Below the pieces are notes generated by a model. That model was not told the DNA's origin, did not search any database, and saw nothing but the letters and a program-made list of their open reading frames with translations. From Gremmenia infestans (taxonomy: Eukaryota; Ascomycota; Leotiomycetes; Helotiales; Hamatocanthoscyphaceae): a stretch of 64,000 nt of DNA. The translations under genes and the position numbers were made by a program. Positions within the stretch are counted from its first letter, which is position 1, and every line of letters begins with the position of its first letter. Positions 33,701 to 46,078 of the stretch are shown here, piece by piece. The DNA is taken from the NCBI GenBank assembly GCA_032629725.1, contig JAFEVB010000009.1, positions 439,001 through 503,000 on the forward strand, read 5' to 3'.

Positions 33701-36700
33701 GGAATTGTTCGTCTTCAAAATCCCGGAATATGATGTCAGTGCCTGAGAAACCATTCTCCTTCAAAATCTCGTCCCATTTCTCTTCGGAGACGCATGGAGT
33801 CTCTGGGCTTTTGGACCACCATTCCGGGAGCAATCCATTGGCGAAGCCGGGTCGCACGGCGTCCCCAACTGTTATTTGTCCCAAGATGAGCTTTCCTCCT
33901 GGCCTGAGCAGTTTCTGTGCATTGCGGATAGTTTCACCGCTGTCTTTGTAAGAGACAAGTGCGCTCGTAGCTACGACGACATCATAGCTCCCTTCCTTCA
34001 AACCCTGGTTGACGATGTCTTTCTCCAGATCCAAGACATGGTAGGCCATTCGGCTATATGGCTTGAACGTTTCCCTTGCCCTGTCGACAAAGAATGGTCT
34101 CGAGTCTGTAAAATCATATTGCCCGTAGCTAGGAGCGTTGGGTTGCGAAGCAAGAGTTTCTTGGAGCATCGCAGTCGTGGCGCCTGTGCCAGCCCCGATT
34201 TCCAGTATCTCCATGCCTGGATTCTTATGGGCTAGAGCTTCAAGGTATTTACCAAGAGCATCAAAACACCCAGAGCCTTCAGTCAACTCACGATGAAACT
34301 CATCAAACATGTATTCGTCGCTGAAGAGAACGTCCAAAGGATCAATGTCACCAGAAAGTATATTCGGCAGATGGTGCCCAATTCGCATGAAAAGCTGCCC
34401 AAGACTGCTTGAAGCGAGATGCTTACAGACGTAGCCCAGGTAAGTTGGGTCTTCGATTTGTGCGCGACGCTTGGCGGCCTCTTTTACTGATAGTGAAGCC
34501 AGATCATCGTCAAGCGCCATCTGAAGCCAAACAGCGTAATCTTCCATACGAGGACATGGTAACCGATTTTGGACACGGAGTTTTCTCAACGCAGCGGAAC
34601 CAAAAGCAAGAGCCATGAATTCAGCATCTTTGTACCTCTCGGCGTTCTGCAAATCTGGCCGAGCCAATGTTTTACAGTACTGCTGGATCTGACTTTTATC
34701 CATTGTTTCAGGATCCCACTTCCAGGTCATGTTATAGCATAATTGTCTTGCTTCTTCCTGTGTATCGGCATTGGTCTGTGTTGAGACAGCAGTCGCTTCA
34801 AAGCCATCGACGTGAACCATGAGTTGGCCTTCGCTGTCAAGTACAGAGACCAAACCTCGCGCACTGCGCTTACTGAATTGGTGTGACTTGGTATAGGCCT
34901 CGAGTGAACCTTTGAATGGAGTTCCTGCTCCAGTGTTTGAAACCCAAACTTTGTCGATACGAGACGGCACCATTGTCTGAACGCCAGCTGCGCTCCCTTT
35001 GCTCAAGGCAACGAATATCATCTGGAAAATACCATCCAGTGTAGTGGGATGAATTACATGGCGCTGAGCTTCTGTTGCCGCAGGGCTTTCAGCTTCAAAT
35101 AGGGCAACTCTGGCAGTTGCCTCACCATCCTGACTATATCGGATGTCGTGAAGCGGTTGAAATGCCGAGCCATATTCTAAACCCATCTCTTTCAACATAC
35201 GGTACAGATCGGAAGACTCGATCAACCCGTTGCACCTGTTAGCCGCGCCGGAGTGATTTCTTCTTAGCGTATCCAAGAACATTGGTCCTTCTACGCCATG
35301 GTCAACTTCAGACTGTGTTTTTCCATAGTCCGCTCTGATGGATCCCGTACAAAGTTCGGTCCAGCCTTCATCCGTCTTGTGGACGTACATTCGATAATCA
35401 TACCATATTGATTTCGAGTTTGAGGAAGTTGCGGTTGGGCGGAGGCAGATTTGCGTCTCGACATTCTCCTTTGAAGTGGAGATGAGAAGTGGGGAGTGGA
35501 ATACGGCGTCCTTGATTTCGTAGCCCAAAGGGAGATCATTTCCCGTCAATTGCTTTGTCGCTTCAATCGCCATAGCAAGCATTCCAGCTGCGGGGTACAA
35601 GATCGAGCCGTTCACTTTGTGGTCTTCTACCCAGGGAAGTTCATCTGACCGGATAATAAGCCTCCACCTTGGCTCAAGTTCGTTGTATCCGGGGGCTTGG
35701 TTCCCTAGAAGCTCATGGTTGAGATGCTCTCTGAATCTGAACTCCTTGTTCATCTGCGACTCTTCCCAATACACCGTTGAGTGGTTAAAAGGGTAGTGGG
35801 GAAGATCGACCAATACACGCGGCACAGTTGAATCTTTCGTTTTCAACAGATTCAAAGCATCTATATCCACAGAGATGCCCTGGCAGTGCAGACGACCGGC
35901 GGTAGCGAGCAGCGATTCCACGGCTGAGCGATTTCGGACCAAAGCAGAGGCGTAGCTCACTTCGCCGGCTCTATTCACAGAAGCGAGTATATCACGAATT
36001 GGGCCTTGAAGTGCGGAATGAGGTCCGATTTCCACCAGGGCATGCGTAACAATTTCTCGGAGATGACTTCGGTCGAGCTTCTTGGTGGGAGATGTTGAGC
36101 CCGGACGCGAGCAGCATTCTTTCATTGCTCCTAAGAAGTTGACCGGTGAGACCATGTTCTGCACCCAGTACTCGCCAGTACACAAAACATCAGCATCGAT
36201 GATTGCGCCAGTAACTGAAGACACCATGATAGTCTTTGTCTTGCGAGTTCCCCTTGTCAGGTTATCCATTGATGCCAGATATTCACCGGCAATTTCTTGC
36301 ATTTGGGGCGAGTGATAGCCAACATCTACCATCAGCTTTCGCGCGAACACATCGGTCTTGTCATAGTGCGCAACCAAAATGTCAAGCTGAGCATCTGGAC
36401 CTGACACTGTGACATTCTTTGGGCTGTTGATACAGCTGACAGTAAGCGAATTCAGTTCCAGCCCCTCTTGCTTCAGCTTCTCCAGCTCTGTAGTGAATTG
36501 GGCCTGAGACAACCCAATGGATGCCATCCGATGCTTAGATTTCGCTTCCCGCGCAAGCTTGGAAGCAAGGGCACCTCGGCGATATGATATCTTCATCGCG
36601 GACTCCATGGATAGAGAACCATTACAGTAACTGCGAGCAAGTAAGATAATATTCGCAACGGGGGGAAAGAACAATACTCACGCTGCAGAAATCTCTCCAG

Positions 36701-39067
36701 AAGAGTGCCCGACGACTACAGAAGGAACTACGCCAGCAGACTCAAATAAATCGACGAGTGCAAGCTGCACAGCTGTACATAAGGCTTGACTGAACTCAGG
36801 CTCATTTATTCGCGACGTCGACTTGTCTCTCGCAAGTTCCACTATCAATTCAAATTAGCAGGGCACAAAACACCTCGAGAATAAAATGTCTATACCTGTC
36901 AGTAGCCAATTGCAACCGAGTTTTTGCAAGTAATTCTGTGCTCTTAGGAGACTGGCTTTGAAGACTGGATACACCATGAGTTCACGACCCATGGCGTACC
37001 ATTGAGCTCCTTGTCCAGTGAAGACAAAACCCAAATTTGGCTTCTGGCCTGAAGCTTGTAGGGGCTTAGAAACTATCTGCTCCATCTCAGCGAGTTCTGA
37101 TATTGAAGTAGCCACAAGGTACGATTTCCAAGGCAGTGCACTGCGGCGACTGTTGAGTGTGAAGGCTAGATCCAAGAACCGTTGGGTATTGTCATTTCGA
37201 CCAGGCTCGGCAAAGTACTGGCTATAGACTTGGGAAAGCCGACGCATACCTGCTTCATCTGCTGATGAAAACACTAATAGCTTGGGTATTAATTGATCCG
37301 CATTCACTGAATTGGTGAGCGTGTTGCGACGTTGGATCAGTGCTGACTCCACAGTGCAGTGGTTTGCAACCAGATTCCTCGCAAGAAGGTAACTGCGAAC
37401 ATCTTCAAGGACAGCATGTGCATTTGTCCCTCCGAAACCAAATGAATTCACGGAAGCTCTTCTGGGACCTTCAGAAGGCCAAGGTGTACATTGGAGGGGA
37501 AACTGCATGCGTTAGTTAAAAGGCGGTGGTATCAGAAGTATGATAAGTACCTCAAGCTGGAGAAAATCTGCGTCTATGTTGGAATTTAAATTCTCAAAGC
37601 TGGCATTCGGTGGGATGAGTCCTTTTTCTAACACGAGAATGGTTTTAATCAGACCAGCCAAGCCACTGGCACCTTCCAAGTGGCCAAGGTTTGCTTTTAC
37701 GGCACCACTAAATAGAAGCGGGTAAGTTCATGCCATGAAATTTGTTATATGAGCTTAAATGTCCCAGGTGTCAGAAACTTACATGAGCAGCGTTTCCTTT
37801 TCGGGTCTTTGGTCCCGGAAACTGTCGCCGATAGCTCTGGCCTCGATTGGATCTCCAATTGCGGTTCCGGTACCTGTTTTGGTTAACATTGAGTCATTTT
37901 CGATCATTTATTGCCTTTACGTACCATGTGCTTCAAAAAAGCGTGTCAAGCCCATTCCAAGCCCTGCTTTGCGGTACGTGTCCGTGATCAAAGCTGCTTG
38001 TGAGACTCGGCTAGGCTGAGTTACACCTCCAGGGGTGTTACCATCTTGGTTGACCCCCGTTGATCGAATCAGCGCTCTAATGGTATCACCATCTTGAATG
38101 GCATCAGATAAACGTTTCAGGATTAGCACCCCGAATCCCTCTCCTCGTCCATAGCCATTTCCTCTTTGGTCGAAGCTAAAGCATTGACCGTCTTTGGAGA
38201 GGAAGCTCATAGATGACAAGGCAATATTCAACTCTGGGGACAAAATCAGATTTGAACCCGCGACAACTCCCTATACCAATTAGAGTTTGTTCAAATTTTA
38301 AGATAGGAGCCCTTTTGCCTTACCATTCGAGACTGTCCTGTCCACAGTCCTTGGCAGGACAAGTCGAGTGCAACCAAGCCACTTGAGCACGCCGTATCAA
38401 CGGTCATGCTAGGGCCACCCAGATCAAAGAACCAGCTTATTCTATTTGAAAGAATCGAACCAGCGGTCCCTGTTGCACTGTATTTGGGAATTTGTTGTGC
38501 ATCTCTCCAAACCATAGTTTTGAAATCACTCGTAAATGACCCAACATGGACAGAGGCATCTGAGCCTCTGACCGCTTCCATGGGTATCCCAGCTATTCTC
38601 TGATCAATATCCCTGCGAACAGTTTGTGGGGTAATCAGTACGCACCATTCTCCAATGCACGATATGTAACTTCTAACAGTCCTCGCTGTTGGGGATCTAT
38701 TGTTGCCGCTTCTAAAGGGGGGATGGAAAAGAATGGTGCGTCAAACGCTCGGAAATCTTCACCCAGGAAATGCGCTTTGCGAGTTGAAATCTGTATAATT
38801 ATATTAGCATTTGATCATGGTCAGGTATGAGAACAATCGTACCGTATTTCGCTTTCCTGCCTCTGGACTGTGGAAAGCATCAATGTTCAATCGATCCTCA
38901 GGAAACTCAGTTGCCGCACACCGCTTCTCCAATAACATCTGCCAAAATGACTCTTCTGTGACTGCATCTTGTGGAAACTTCATAGACATTCCAACCACAG
39001 CGATTGGCTCAAGAATACCGCCATCGAGCCCCGCGCTCTCTTGCGCAGGCTGTGAAGTCTCAGCCAT
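30781..39067 (-). CDS. Highly reducing type I polyketide synthase (KS-AT-DH-MT-ER-KR-ACP)
   Basis: Eleven exons in agreeing phase encode 2582 aa: 38843-39067, 38646-38790, 38324-38592, 37925-38270, 37783-37873, 37551-37707, 36896-37502, 36682-36841, 32055-36630, 31679-32002, 30781-31629. KS: Cys192 in DTACSSG, His328 in EAHGTGT, His368 in ANLGHLEG. AT: FTGQGAQ (about 575) and GHSSGE (Ser660). DH: EDHKVNGSILYP (His about 1004) and TLDGIFQ (Asp about 1199). MT: LEIGAGTG (about 1475). ER: about 1866-2185 with HAASGGTGQAAVQIA. KR: GGLGGIG (about 2208) and the SNYAAGN tyrosine (about 2355). ACP: GVDSL (Ser2534). Every active-site motif is present, so it is probably functional and makes a reduced, possibly C-methylated chain from malonyl-CoA. 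There is no TE or terminal reductase, so release needs a partner; the divergent hydrolase is the candidate. Confidence 0.95.
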
Positions 39068-39866
39068 TGTGTGTAGCTCTGGCCCAGTAAAAACAATGTG
39101 TTGCGGAGGTTAAGTGAGACACAAATGAAGTGAGACACAAAGAAGGTTCTCCCCGCATTTGCCTCTAACGTTCAACGGCGAGATGGCGCAGGTGTTGGAA
39201 CTGGTGTTGGCTTTGCCGGATATTAGGTTATCTTCAAGACAAAAATCCACGCTGCTCCACCGTCCAAGTTCCATCTAAAGTGCTGCTCGACCCAAGTAAT
39301 GTGCGTACAAGGGCATGGTCAGAAATACATGGAACCAGATATGGCTTCCCAGCTTCCTCGTGGCGTTAATGTAGCTATGTAACACCATTGGGGAGGTCTA
39401 ACCAATCACTCTACGGGAGCATCCTAATGCATCCACGGAACATCCTATTCTGTAAAACCATTGACAAGGTATTACCCAAATGTGTAAATGCAGGGGACCT
39501 ATTCTGCAAAGCCAATGTACATTCAGGGGAGTGCCAGACAAGGGAGCAAACAGTATAAGTTCATTACGGATGGCCCCCTCTTGTCGAAATGTTCCCGACA
39601 AAGTCTAAGCCACTATCACTTTTGTTCAGAGGTACTTATTCCCTCGCCTCGGTCCGTTGCCGTGCTTAGATTGATAACGGACGAGCTCCTTGATCTGGAA
39701 GGATGCGTTTCCTCTGTCTACATGGCATAGGAACAAACAGTCAGGCATGTGTATTTATTCGAATTTCGCTTCGGCTTCCTCTTCCCGCCCCGCTTCCCTT
39801 CTCTACAAGGTTCTGACTAGCTGCAGGTTCTCGAGACCCAAACTGGTACGTTTGAGCAGGGTTCAT
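39068..39866. promoter_or_regulatory. Bidirectional promoter region of PKS and hydrolase
   Basis: An 800-bp divergent spacer between the PKS start and the hydrolase start. The geometry allows co-regulation of the two genes. No specific operator was identified. A repeated AATGAAGTGAGACACAAA-like element near 39113-39140 (GTGAGACACAAA twice, about 15 nt apart) is worth noting. Confidence 0.5.
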
Positions 39867-40645
39867 ATGCAGCCCCTTGCACTGCTTGGCAGGTGCTTTG
39901 ATTCCAATAGTCCGATCGCTGATTACATCTTCGCAGCTGCACTCCGCTATGAGCTTGGGGACCAACATACTTACGAATTCGTCGAGGGCACCATTCCATG
40001 GCCAATCGCACCTGGTATGCTTCATACGTCTTTTCTTTTTAGCTTGTCAGACTCTCACTTCTTTGGAAGGAGCCAACTCGAGACCATGCTATGCTGACAC
40101 TCTAAATTTACGTAGAGATCTCAAATCTGTTTAACCCAAACGATCGCTACTTTTCCTATTTCGATCCTAGCTCGGCGTCCTCCGCCCGAGATGCCCTTCA
40201 TCAACTGGACGAATACATTGAAGCCGAGGGACCGTTTGACGGAGTCTTAGGCTTCTCCCTCGGCGCTTGCCTCGCGGCTATGCATATTATACGGAAGGTG
40301 CGGCTGGATTCCGGAAACACCAGGCCCCCTCCATTCAAATGTGCTATTTTCTTATCTACAGTGCTGGTGCATGACCCTGTTGCAATCGAGAGTGGCGAGA
40401 TCAAGGTTTTAGATCCCGAGGAGGCTGGGCAGCCTATCCAACTGCCCACCGTCCACATCTGGGGCGCAAATGATCCACGGAAAGGGGATGGCGAGCTGCT
40501 GAGAGGATTGTGTGATCCTCAAACGGCGACAGGCTTCATTCACGGGGGTATGCACGAAGTCCCCGGGCTGGGAACCAAGGTTGCAGTCACTGAGACGGTC
40601 AAGGCAATGCGAAGAGGAATCTCCAAAGCTTCCATGACACGCTGA
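39867..40645 (+). CDS. FSH1/LovG-like serine hydrolase of the polyketide locus
   Basis: Two exons (39867-40014, 40116-40645) with a 101-nt intron give 225 aa. It is an alpha/beta hydrolase of the FSH1 serine hydrolase family, which includes LovG-like thioesterases and CtnB-type hydrolases of fungal PKS clusters. The nucleophile elbow GFSLGA carries the serine, IWGAND supplies the acid residue and HGGMHEVP the histidine. The N-terminal strand reads MQPLALLG where homologs usually have a MRFLCLHG-like start: the usual oxyanion-region HG is LG here. It is transcribed away from the PKS. The likely job is hydrolytic release or proofreading of the PKS-bound chain, by analogy with LovG; this is inference. 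It ends 30 bp before the convergent MFS gene. Confidence 0.85.
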
Positions 40646-40675
40646 AGTAGTTAGCGCCTATAGCCTGCGAATCTA

Positions 40676-42678
40676 CTACTTCTTTTCCACCATGATCGGT
40701 TTCTTTGTCCACATCAGCAACGTTGATGGTATCTGTGCAGCGCCAAAACCAATCATAATCTTCATCTGCAAATTATATCCCCTTCCAAAAATGTGCCTCA
40801 CTTGCTCCTGGATCTCTGGCGGAAACTTGGTGATAAAGTTGGTCGTTTCCAAAAGGAGCTGAACCTGTTCCGTTGGTAGAATATGTTCCAACTCGGAGCG
40901 TATTACCCTATTCATGACACTCGTAACGACCGCAAGGATTGCCATTCCGCCCAAGACTTTGAATTGTGCTACAGCACCAGTTCCCACCCCTCAATATGTT
41001 AGGAAGGCATGCAACCTTGGACGCTTCACTTACCAAGATCTCTCTTCTCCACAATAAAAGGTACGAGGAGAGTCAATGTGCCATTGAAGAATCCAACTCC
41101 AGTTCCTGCCAAAATCTGAAAGACGTACTGCGGTGGCCATATTTTCCAGGTTGTAGGCGTCACACAGAGACCAGCAGTCCCGGCAACCTCTAAAAGTCCG
41201 CCTGCAAACAAGAAATAGATGGGTGGAATCCTCGTCCTTCCAATGATGAGCGCGCTAATGACAGCTCCCATGGGAACCATGATACTGAAAGGAATCAATC
41301 GCGTTCCAGCGACAAATGCCGAATCCCCATTGACGGTTTGAAATCGTTGCGGGATCTGAATAGTTGCAACGGTAATGATTGTTCCCGTGAAGAATGTGTT
41401 GCTGTACTCATTAGTTAATGTACGCGGATCGGTTGAGAGTGAACCAACAGAACTAGTCCTATGCACACTCTGCTCTTAATGAACCGCCAGGGAAAAATCG
41501 GTTCCGGAAGCGTTCTCTTGGTGGTGACAAACCACGACCATGCTACGAATGCAACCCACATCACACCAGAAATAACCAAAAGAGGTAAGACCACGGCCGC
41601 CGCAAAGGATTTGCCATCCGCTGCCTGTTGTAGAGCGGTAATAAGCAGCACACCAGCGCCAAGTAAAAGCATAGCACCTAATCCATCAACTCTGTTGAGC
41701 GACTGGAAGGAAAACTTTGAGGGAGGCGGCTGGTTGGACAATTGTGCCAAGTAGCGCTGGTTGGGGAACACCGTTGGCATAAGAATAATCAATCCCAAAA
41801 GAGATAGAGCACCAAGCGGGCAGCTTGAATCGGTAAGTTAGCGCCGATTAAATGTAAACTTGTTGGACTTACTTCAGTAGGAAAACCCATCTCCACGTAG
41901 TGTGGTTGTTGATAGCTCCACCTACGAGCGGCCCAAAGGTTGTTGACATTGTAATCGACATTGTCACAATAGCCGTGTACTTTGGAAATGCATGAGGTGG
42001 CACCATCTCGAAGAAAATGATAATAACTAGAGAGTAAACACCCGATGCACCTAGACCTTGCAAACATCGGCATACGATCCTAAATTCGCGTTAGAAAAGA
42101 GTGCAGCGAGCCATTCATACCCCGAATACTGACAGCTGCGTCAGAGTTTGGGCTGCTCCACAGCCACCTGAGAATGTTGTGAAGATAAACAGCGATGCAA
42201 GAAGCAATGGCTTGCGGCCATAGATATCACTCAATTTGGCCCATATGATAACAAAGCCTAGTTATAACGTTTAGTGTCGATAATGTGATTTGGGGCCATA
42301 GCGAACTCACCGCTATATGTGAGCAAAAAGCCCGTAAAAATCCAAGAGCTTATGGCAAATCCACGAAGCTCATTCGTAATAGCGATGACTGATGTACTAA
42401 CAATCGTAGCTTCCATTTGGACAGCAAAGAGTGCTAGCAGAAGCCTGAATAGAATTGTCAGCTATTTTCATTATCACAAGTTTGAGACGGGTGGTAGCAT
42501 ACGCAGCGCTCAAAACGTGAAGCTTCCATCCCGTTAGGTATTCGCTGTCCGGTATTTTCTCTCCTAATGCCCCATCTGCAATATCTGAAGTTTCTTCGTC
42601 GTGATTGCCGCTGGTAACAGAGATGTTGGTGGTGTCTTGAAGCATGATGTCTTTACTATCGGATTGGCGATGCGCCAT
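40676..42678 (-). CDS. MFS drug/toxin-efflux-type transporter
   Basis: Seven exons (42503-42678, 42311-42444, 42134-42257, 41873-42079, 41454-41823, 41031-41406, 40676-40989) encode about 566 aa with a polar N-terminus of about 55 residues. Family marks include MEATIVSTSVIAIT in TM1, AKLSDIYGRKPLLLASL (motif A, loop 2-3), RCLQGLGASGVYSL (motif B), FGPLVGGAI (motif C) and TIQIPQRFQTVNG in TM7-8. It fits the fungal multidrug/toxin-exporter MFS group at the plasma membrane. The splice sites of the intron near 41407-41453 are ambiguous (GTTCTG donor and TAATGAG acceptor chosen to keep the family alignment), and the last intron is only 41 nt. Its position beside PKS and hydrolase suggests product export. 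Confidence 0.85.
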
Positions 42679-45600
42679 CGAGGGACTTCCAGCCTTCAGG
42701 TTGTTACACTGAAATTTCAGCTGTGGGAAGATTCGAATCGTCTTGAGTCGAGAAAAGAAACTAGACTCTATTCCCACTTAGTAAGAGCAGCCTTATTCAC
42801 CAGACGTATTTAATGGCCCTAAAATTGATGTTGGTCCCCTGGCTTTGAAAGGAGGACGTAAGAAAGTTGGCACCCCCGCTTCATGTTTCACAGCATGTTG
42901 GGTCCGCTCAAGAATCAACAGTCCAGAGTCAAGATTCACAGTGCGGATGTGGCACAGCATATGATTCGGCACTTTTACCTGGTAGCCCCCGGTCGGATGT
43001 GGGGTTTTGACAGCGGAAGACGGATAAATACACCTGTAAAGATGAGTGGTTGCATCGGTTGGTTGGCCGTTATGTAGTACAGGGTACGGTAGTAGTAGTA
43101 ACGGTACGGACGTACAGTAATATACAGAGTATTCTCCTGTATAGTACTCGAGCCGAGGCCAACCAGCCATCCATCCTGCAGTGCTACCACATATAGTAAA
43201 CGCCAAAGAAAGCCATACAGCGGTCACCACTCTCGGGAATCACTTCCTTCCCACTAATGCAGTAATGTAGCAATGCACCTGCAGAAACAGCGCCGTATCC
43301 GCTAGTCTTTCGGATGTGGCCCGTCAATACTACCCTCTACTTCGTATATCAATCGGAGCACAGTATTCGCTTCCTGTTTCTTGGGTAGATGGAGTCGTAC
43401 AAAATAAAGGATGTGTGTGCGACTGACGACGCCTTGCGCCAAACTACCGTATCTGTACGGAAATCATATAAAAAGCAACAACGTCGTTGCCACAATATCC
43501 TGTTTCGGCGGGCGCAGTGCACCGTACAGTAGGAGCTGAGGATCTCGCTGCGGGCGGGTGGAGAGAGAGAGATCCACATGTCTCATTTGCACCTGGCATC
43601 CATGTACATGTACTCCGTACTCCATACGCAGACTCCACACGGACAGTACTTCTAGAATGTTACTTGCATTAAGGATTAACATGCTGGCAAAACTGCCAAA
43701 AACCGCAAACGAAAGCCAATTGTAGGGTTCAACTGCGGGTCTCCGGGGAGCGGCCTCCGCGGCCTAATACAGTAGGTAGAATCGCAATAGATCCACTGAT
43801 CGCTCAAAATAATGCAGTCCCCAGTCCAAGCATGAAGTCTCAGCGGATCAGATTTTAAGGCTCGGAGTTTCTGGCTGGTGGCGATTGGAGGCTCGAGCTA
43901 TGAGGCCTTGAAGATCTTTGGCGAGCCCGACATACGGCGGACGTACTCCGTATGAATACCCCCTGCAGTTGGATCGTTAGTCGTTACCAAACTTCCATCA
44001 CGAGGTCCGCATTATGCGGACACTATTCTTCCGCGTCATGTTGTAGATATAGACTTTCAAGTTCTCCAAAAGCCAATTCTATAGAGGATCTCCAGCGAGT
44101 ATATATCGACTATCGTGCGACTTGTATACTAAATTAGCTTCAGAACTTAGTCCGTCGACTGAACAATGCGCCTCTCCACAACTCTGTCTGCATATCATTA
44201 GAGCGTAAACTAGTACGTAAAGGTCGTTGCCAAGTCTTACGACGCGATCAACCCACAGAACAGAGCTCAAACGCGAGCAACGGTTAGTGTAAGCTCCAAG
44301 CTCCAACGTCAAGCCTAACATAGTTAGAGTTCCCGTTGACCCGCTGCCAAATCTAAGTCTAATCGCACGGGATCTTGACTTCTCATAATGGTGTGGTTAG
44401 CATACCCGTGCTCGATCTTTTGAAGTCTGACATTTTCTACTACTAAGCATAGACCCTGAAGCTTATTTAATCCTACCATGTGGATTTAAGTACAATGTAG
44501 TAAGATGGAGAGGTAAATCCACCGTGTCAAACTTGTTGATATTCAGGATCTGGCTATACTAGCATTCGAATAAGGGAAGCGAAATACCGATTTAGAAATT
44601 TGAACTCTAGAGAGTTTAAGGAATCCATATGTTTGAATCTCTCTCATAGCTTGCGTATGGTAGCTTGATTAAGATTTCATTACTAAGCAGACACGTCTTA
44701 CAACCCCCCTCCCCCACTGAATAGACATGCTCTTTTGCGCTGCTATCAATACTAGTATTGAAGAATTCAATTGATAACATCACTACCTCCTTAAATCCAG
44801 GAAAGGATATAACTATAAAGAATCATGCGTTTTAATGAAGACTTTGCGTGATTCAATGTTTATTAAAGGGAGGGGGGGGGAGGAAACAACAAAGGTGGGA
44901 ATCTAAAGACATTACGTATACCATTTGACATAAAAGCCTCCACTTTAGAGTCAAAAGGCTATCTTCACCCTGTTTGAAGGCAAACCTCTCTTGAAAGATG
45001 CACCTAGTCACCGAGCTTCACAGACCCTTATGCGATCCTGCCAATTTCGCAAGGGGGCTGGCAACTTTGGATAACAACCCCACTGTGATATAGACGCGTC
45101 GATCTTTTGAACTTATATGCAGGGGAGAAATTACTCTTCACTTACGATCCGCTCTACTTGCGCTTATTTCATTCCAGCTTTCAGAGCACTTATCTTCTAA
45201 ATCAAAGTAAAAGTGATCTGTGGGGGCATTAAAACTTCTCTGCTTTCTTCGGCGCTCTTTCAGCTACATCCTCCGATAATAGATTCGTGCCTCGTGGAAG
45301 CCTAATTACGACGCTGCAGTCGCAAGGTATCGATTCCTAAGTTGACGCACCTCGAGGATTAGCAAACTTCGTATGGCTGATATGTTATAGGGAGTAAAGA
45401 AGTACGGCGTAGCCTTGCCACCCTCGGCCTGGACCGAGGCACTGGCCCTGGCTCAGATGACACATTGACTGCATCAAACTGTTCCTCCTTGCGCAATCAT
45501 TGGACGTGTTATCGCACGTTTTTCCAATGTGTTAATGATCCGACCCGTGTTCTTGGAATCGCTCCCTGTAGAAAAAAGAATAGAAATGTACTTCCCGTCA

Positions 45601-46078
45601 TGCAAGTAGTAAGTACTCCGTACATACCAATGCTTTGTGATCACGGTAACATTGCGGATCCTGAATGGCCTAATGCCCTGTCAGACTGTTTGCCAGGCGA
45701 TCATTGGCCCGTTCTTTACAGAATTAAGCTTGACTGACACTCCTCCTTACCACTTGTATTCCACTTTCATAGACGAGAAAATAACACTTTCCTACTCGGT
45801 CCAGTTTTCCTGCGCAGCTTAGATCATACCTCGTAGGACTTCTATAGTTGAAAAGTGATCACGAAGATATGCTGTGCCGCACTGTCTTTTCTGTATGTGA
45901 ATTCAACCATTAGTTAACCCACAAGCCCCACGGCCCGATCCAGGTACATTGCTTTTTCTCCGATACTAGCTGCTACTTCTTTGTTCAAATTGAACGGCAT
46001 CTCAACTTTATAAATTTTGATCCTCTTACACTTTTACTGCTCCCTCACTCCTCAAGTGGCGTTTTCTCGATCAACGCC
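42679..46078. other. 3.4 kb intergenic region, no gene seen
   Basis: Spacer between the polyketide locus and the rhodopsin-domain gene. It has a G-rich run at 44868-44883 and an imperfect palindrome near 45420-45440 (CCTCGGCCTGGACCGAGG). Open frames are short and lack coding character. No cluster gene or clear remnant of one was recognised. Confidence 0.5.

Noticed and set aside
38245..38265. GGGTTCAAATC-like word (minus strand) considered as a tRNA T-arm
   Set aside because: It encodes AGSNL of the KS domain in the PKS; no acceptor stem pairs around it.
43349..43682. Several overlapping frames after the MFS gene considered as extra cluster genes
   Set aside because: All short, overlapping on both strands, without motifs typical of tailoring enzymes.
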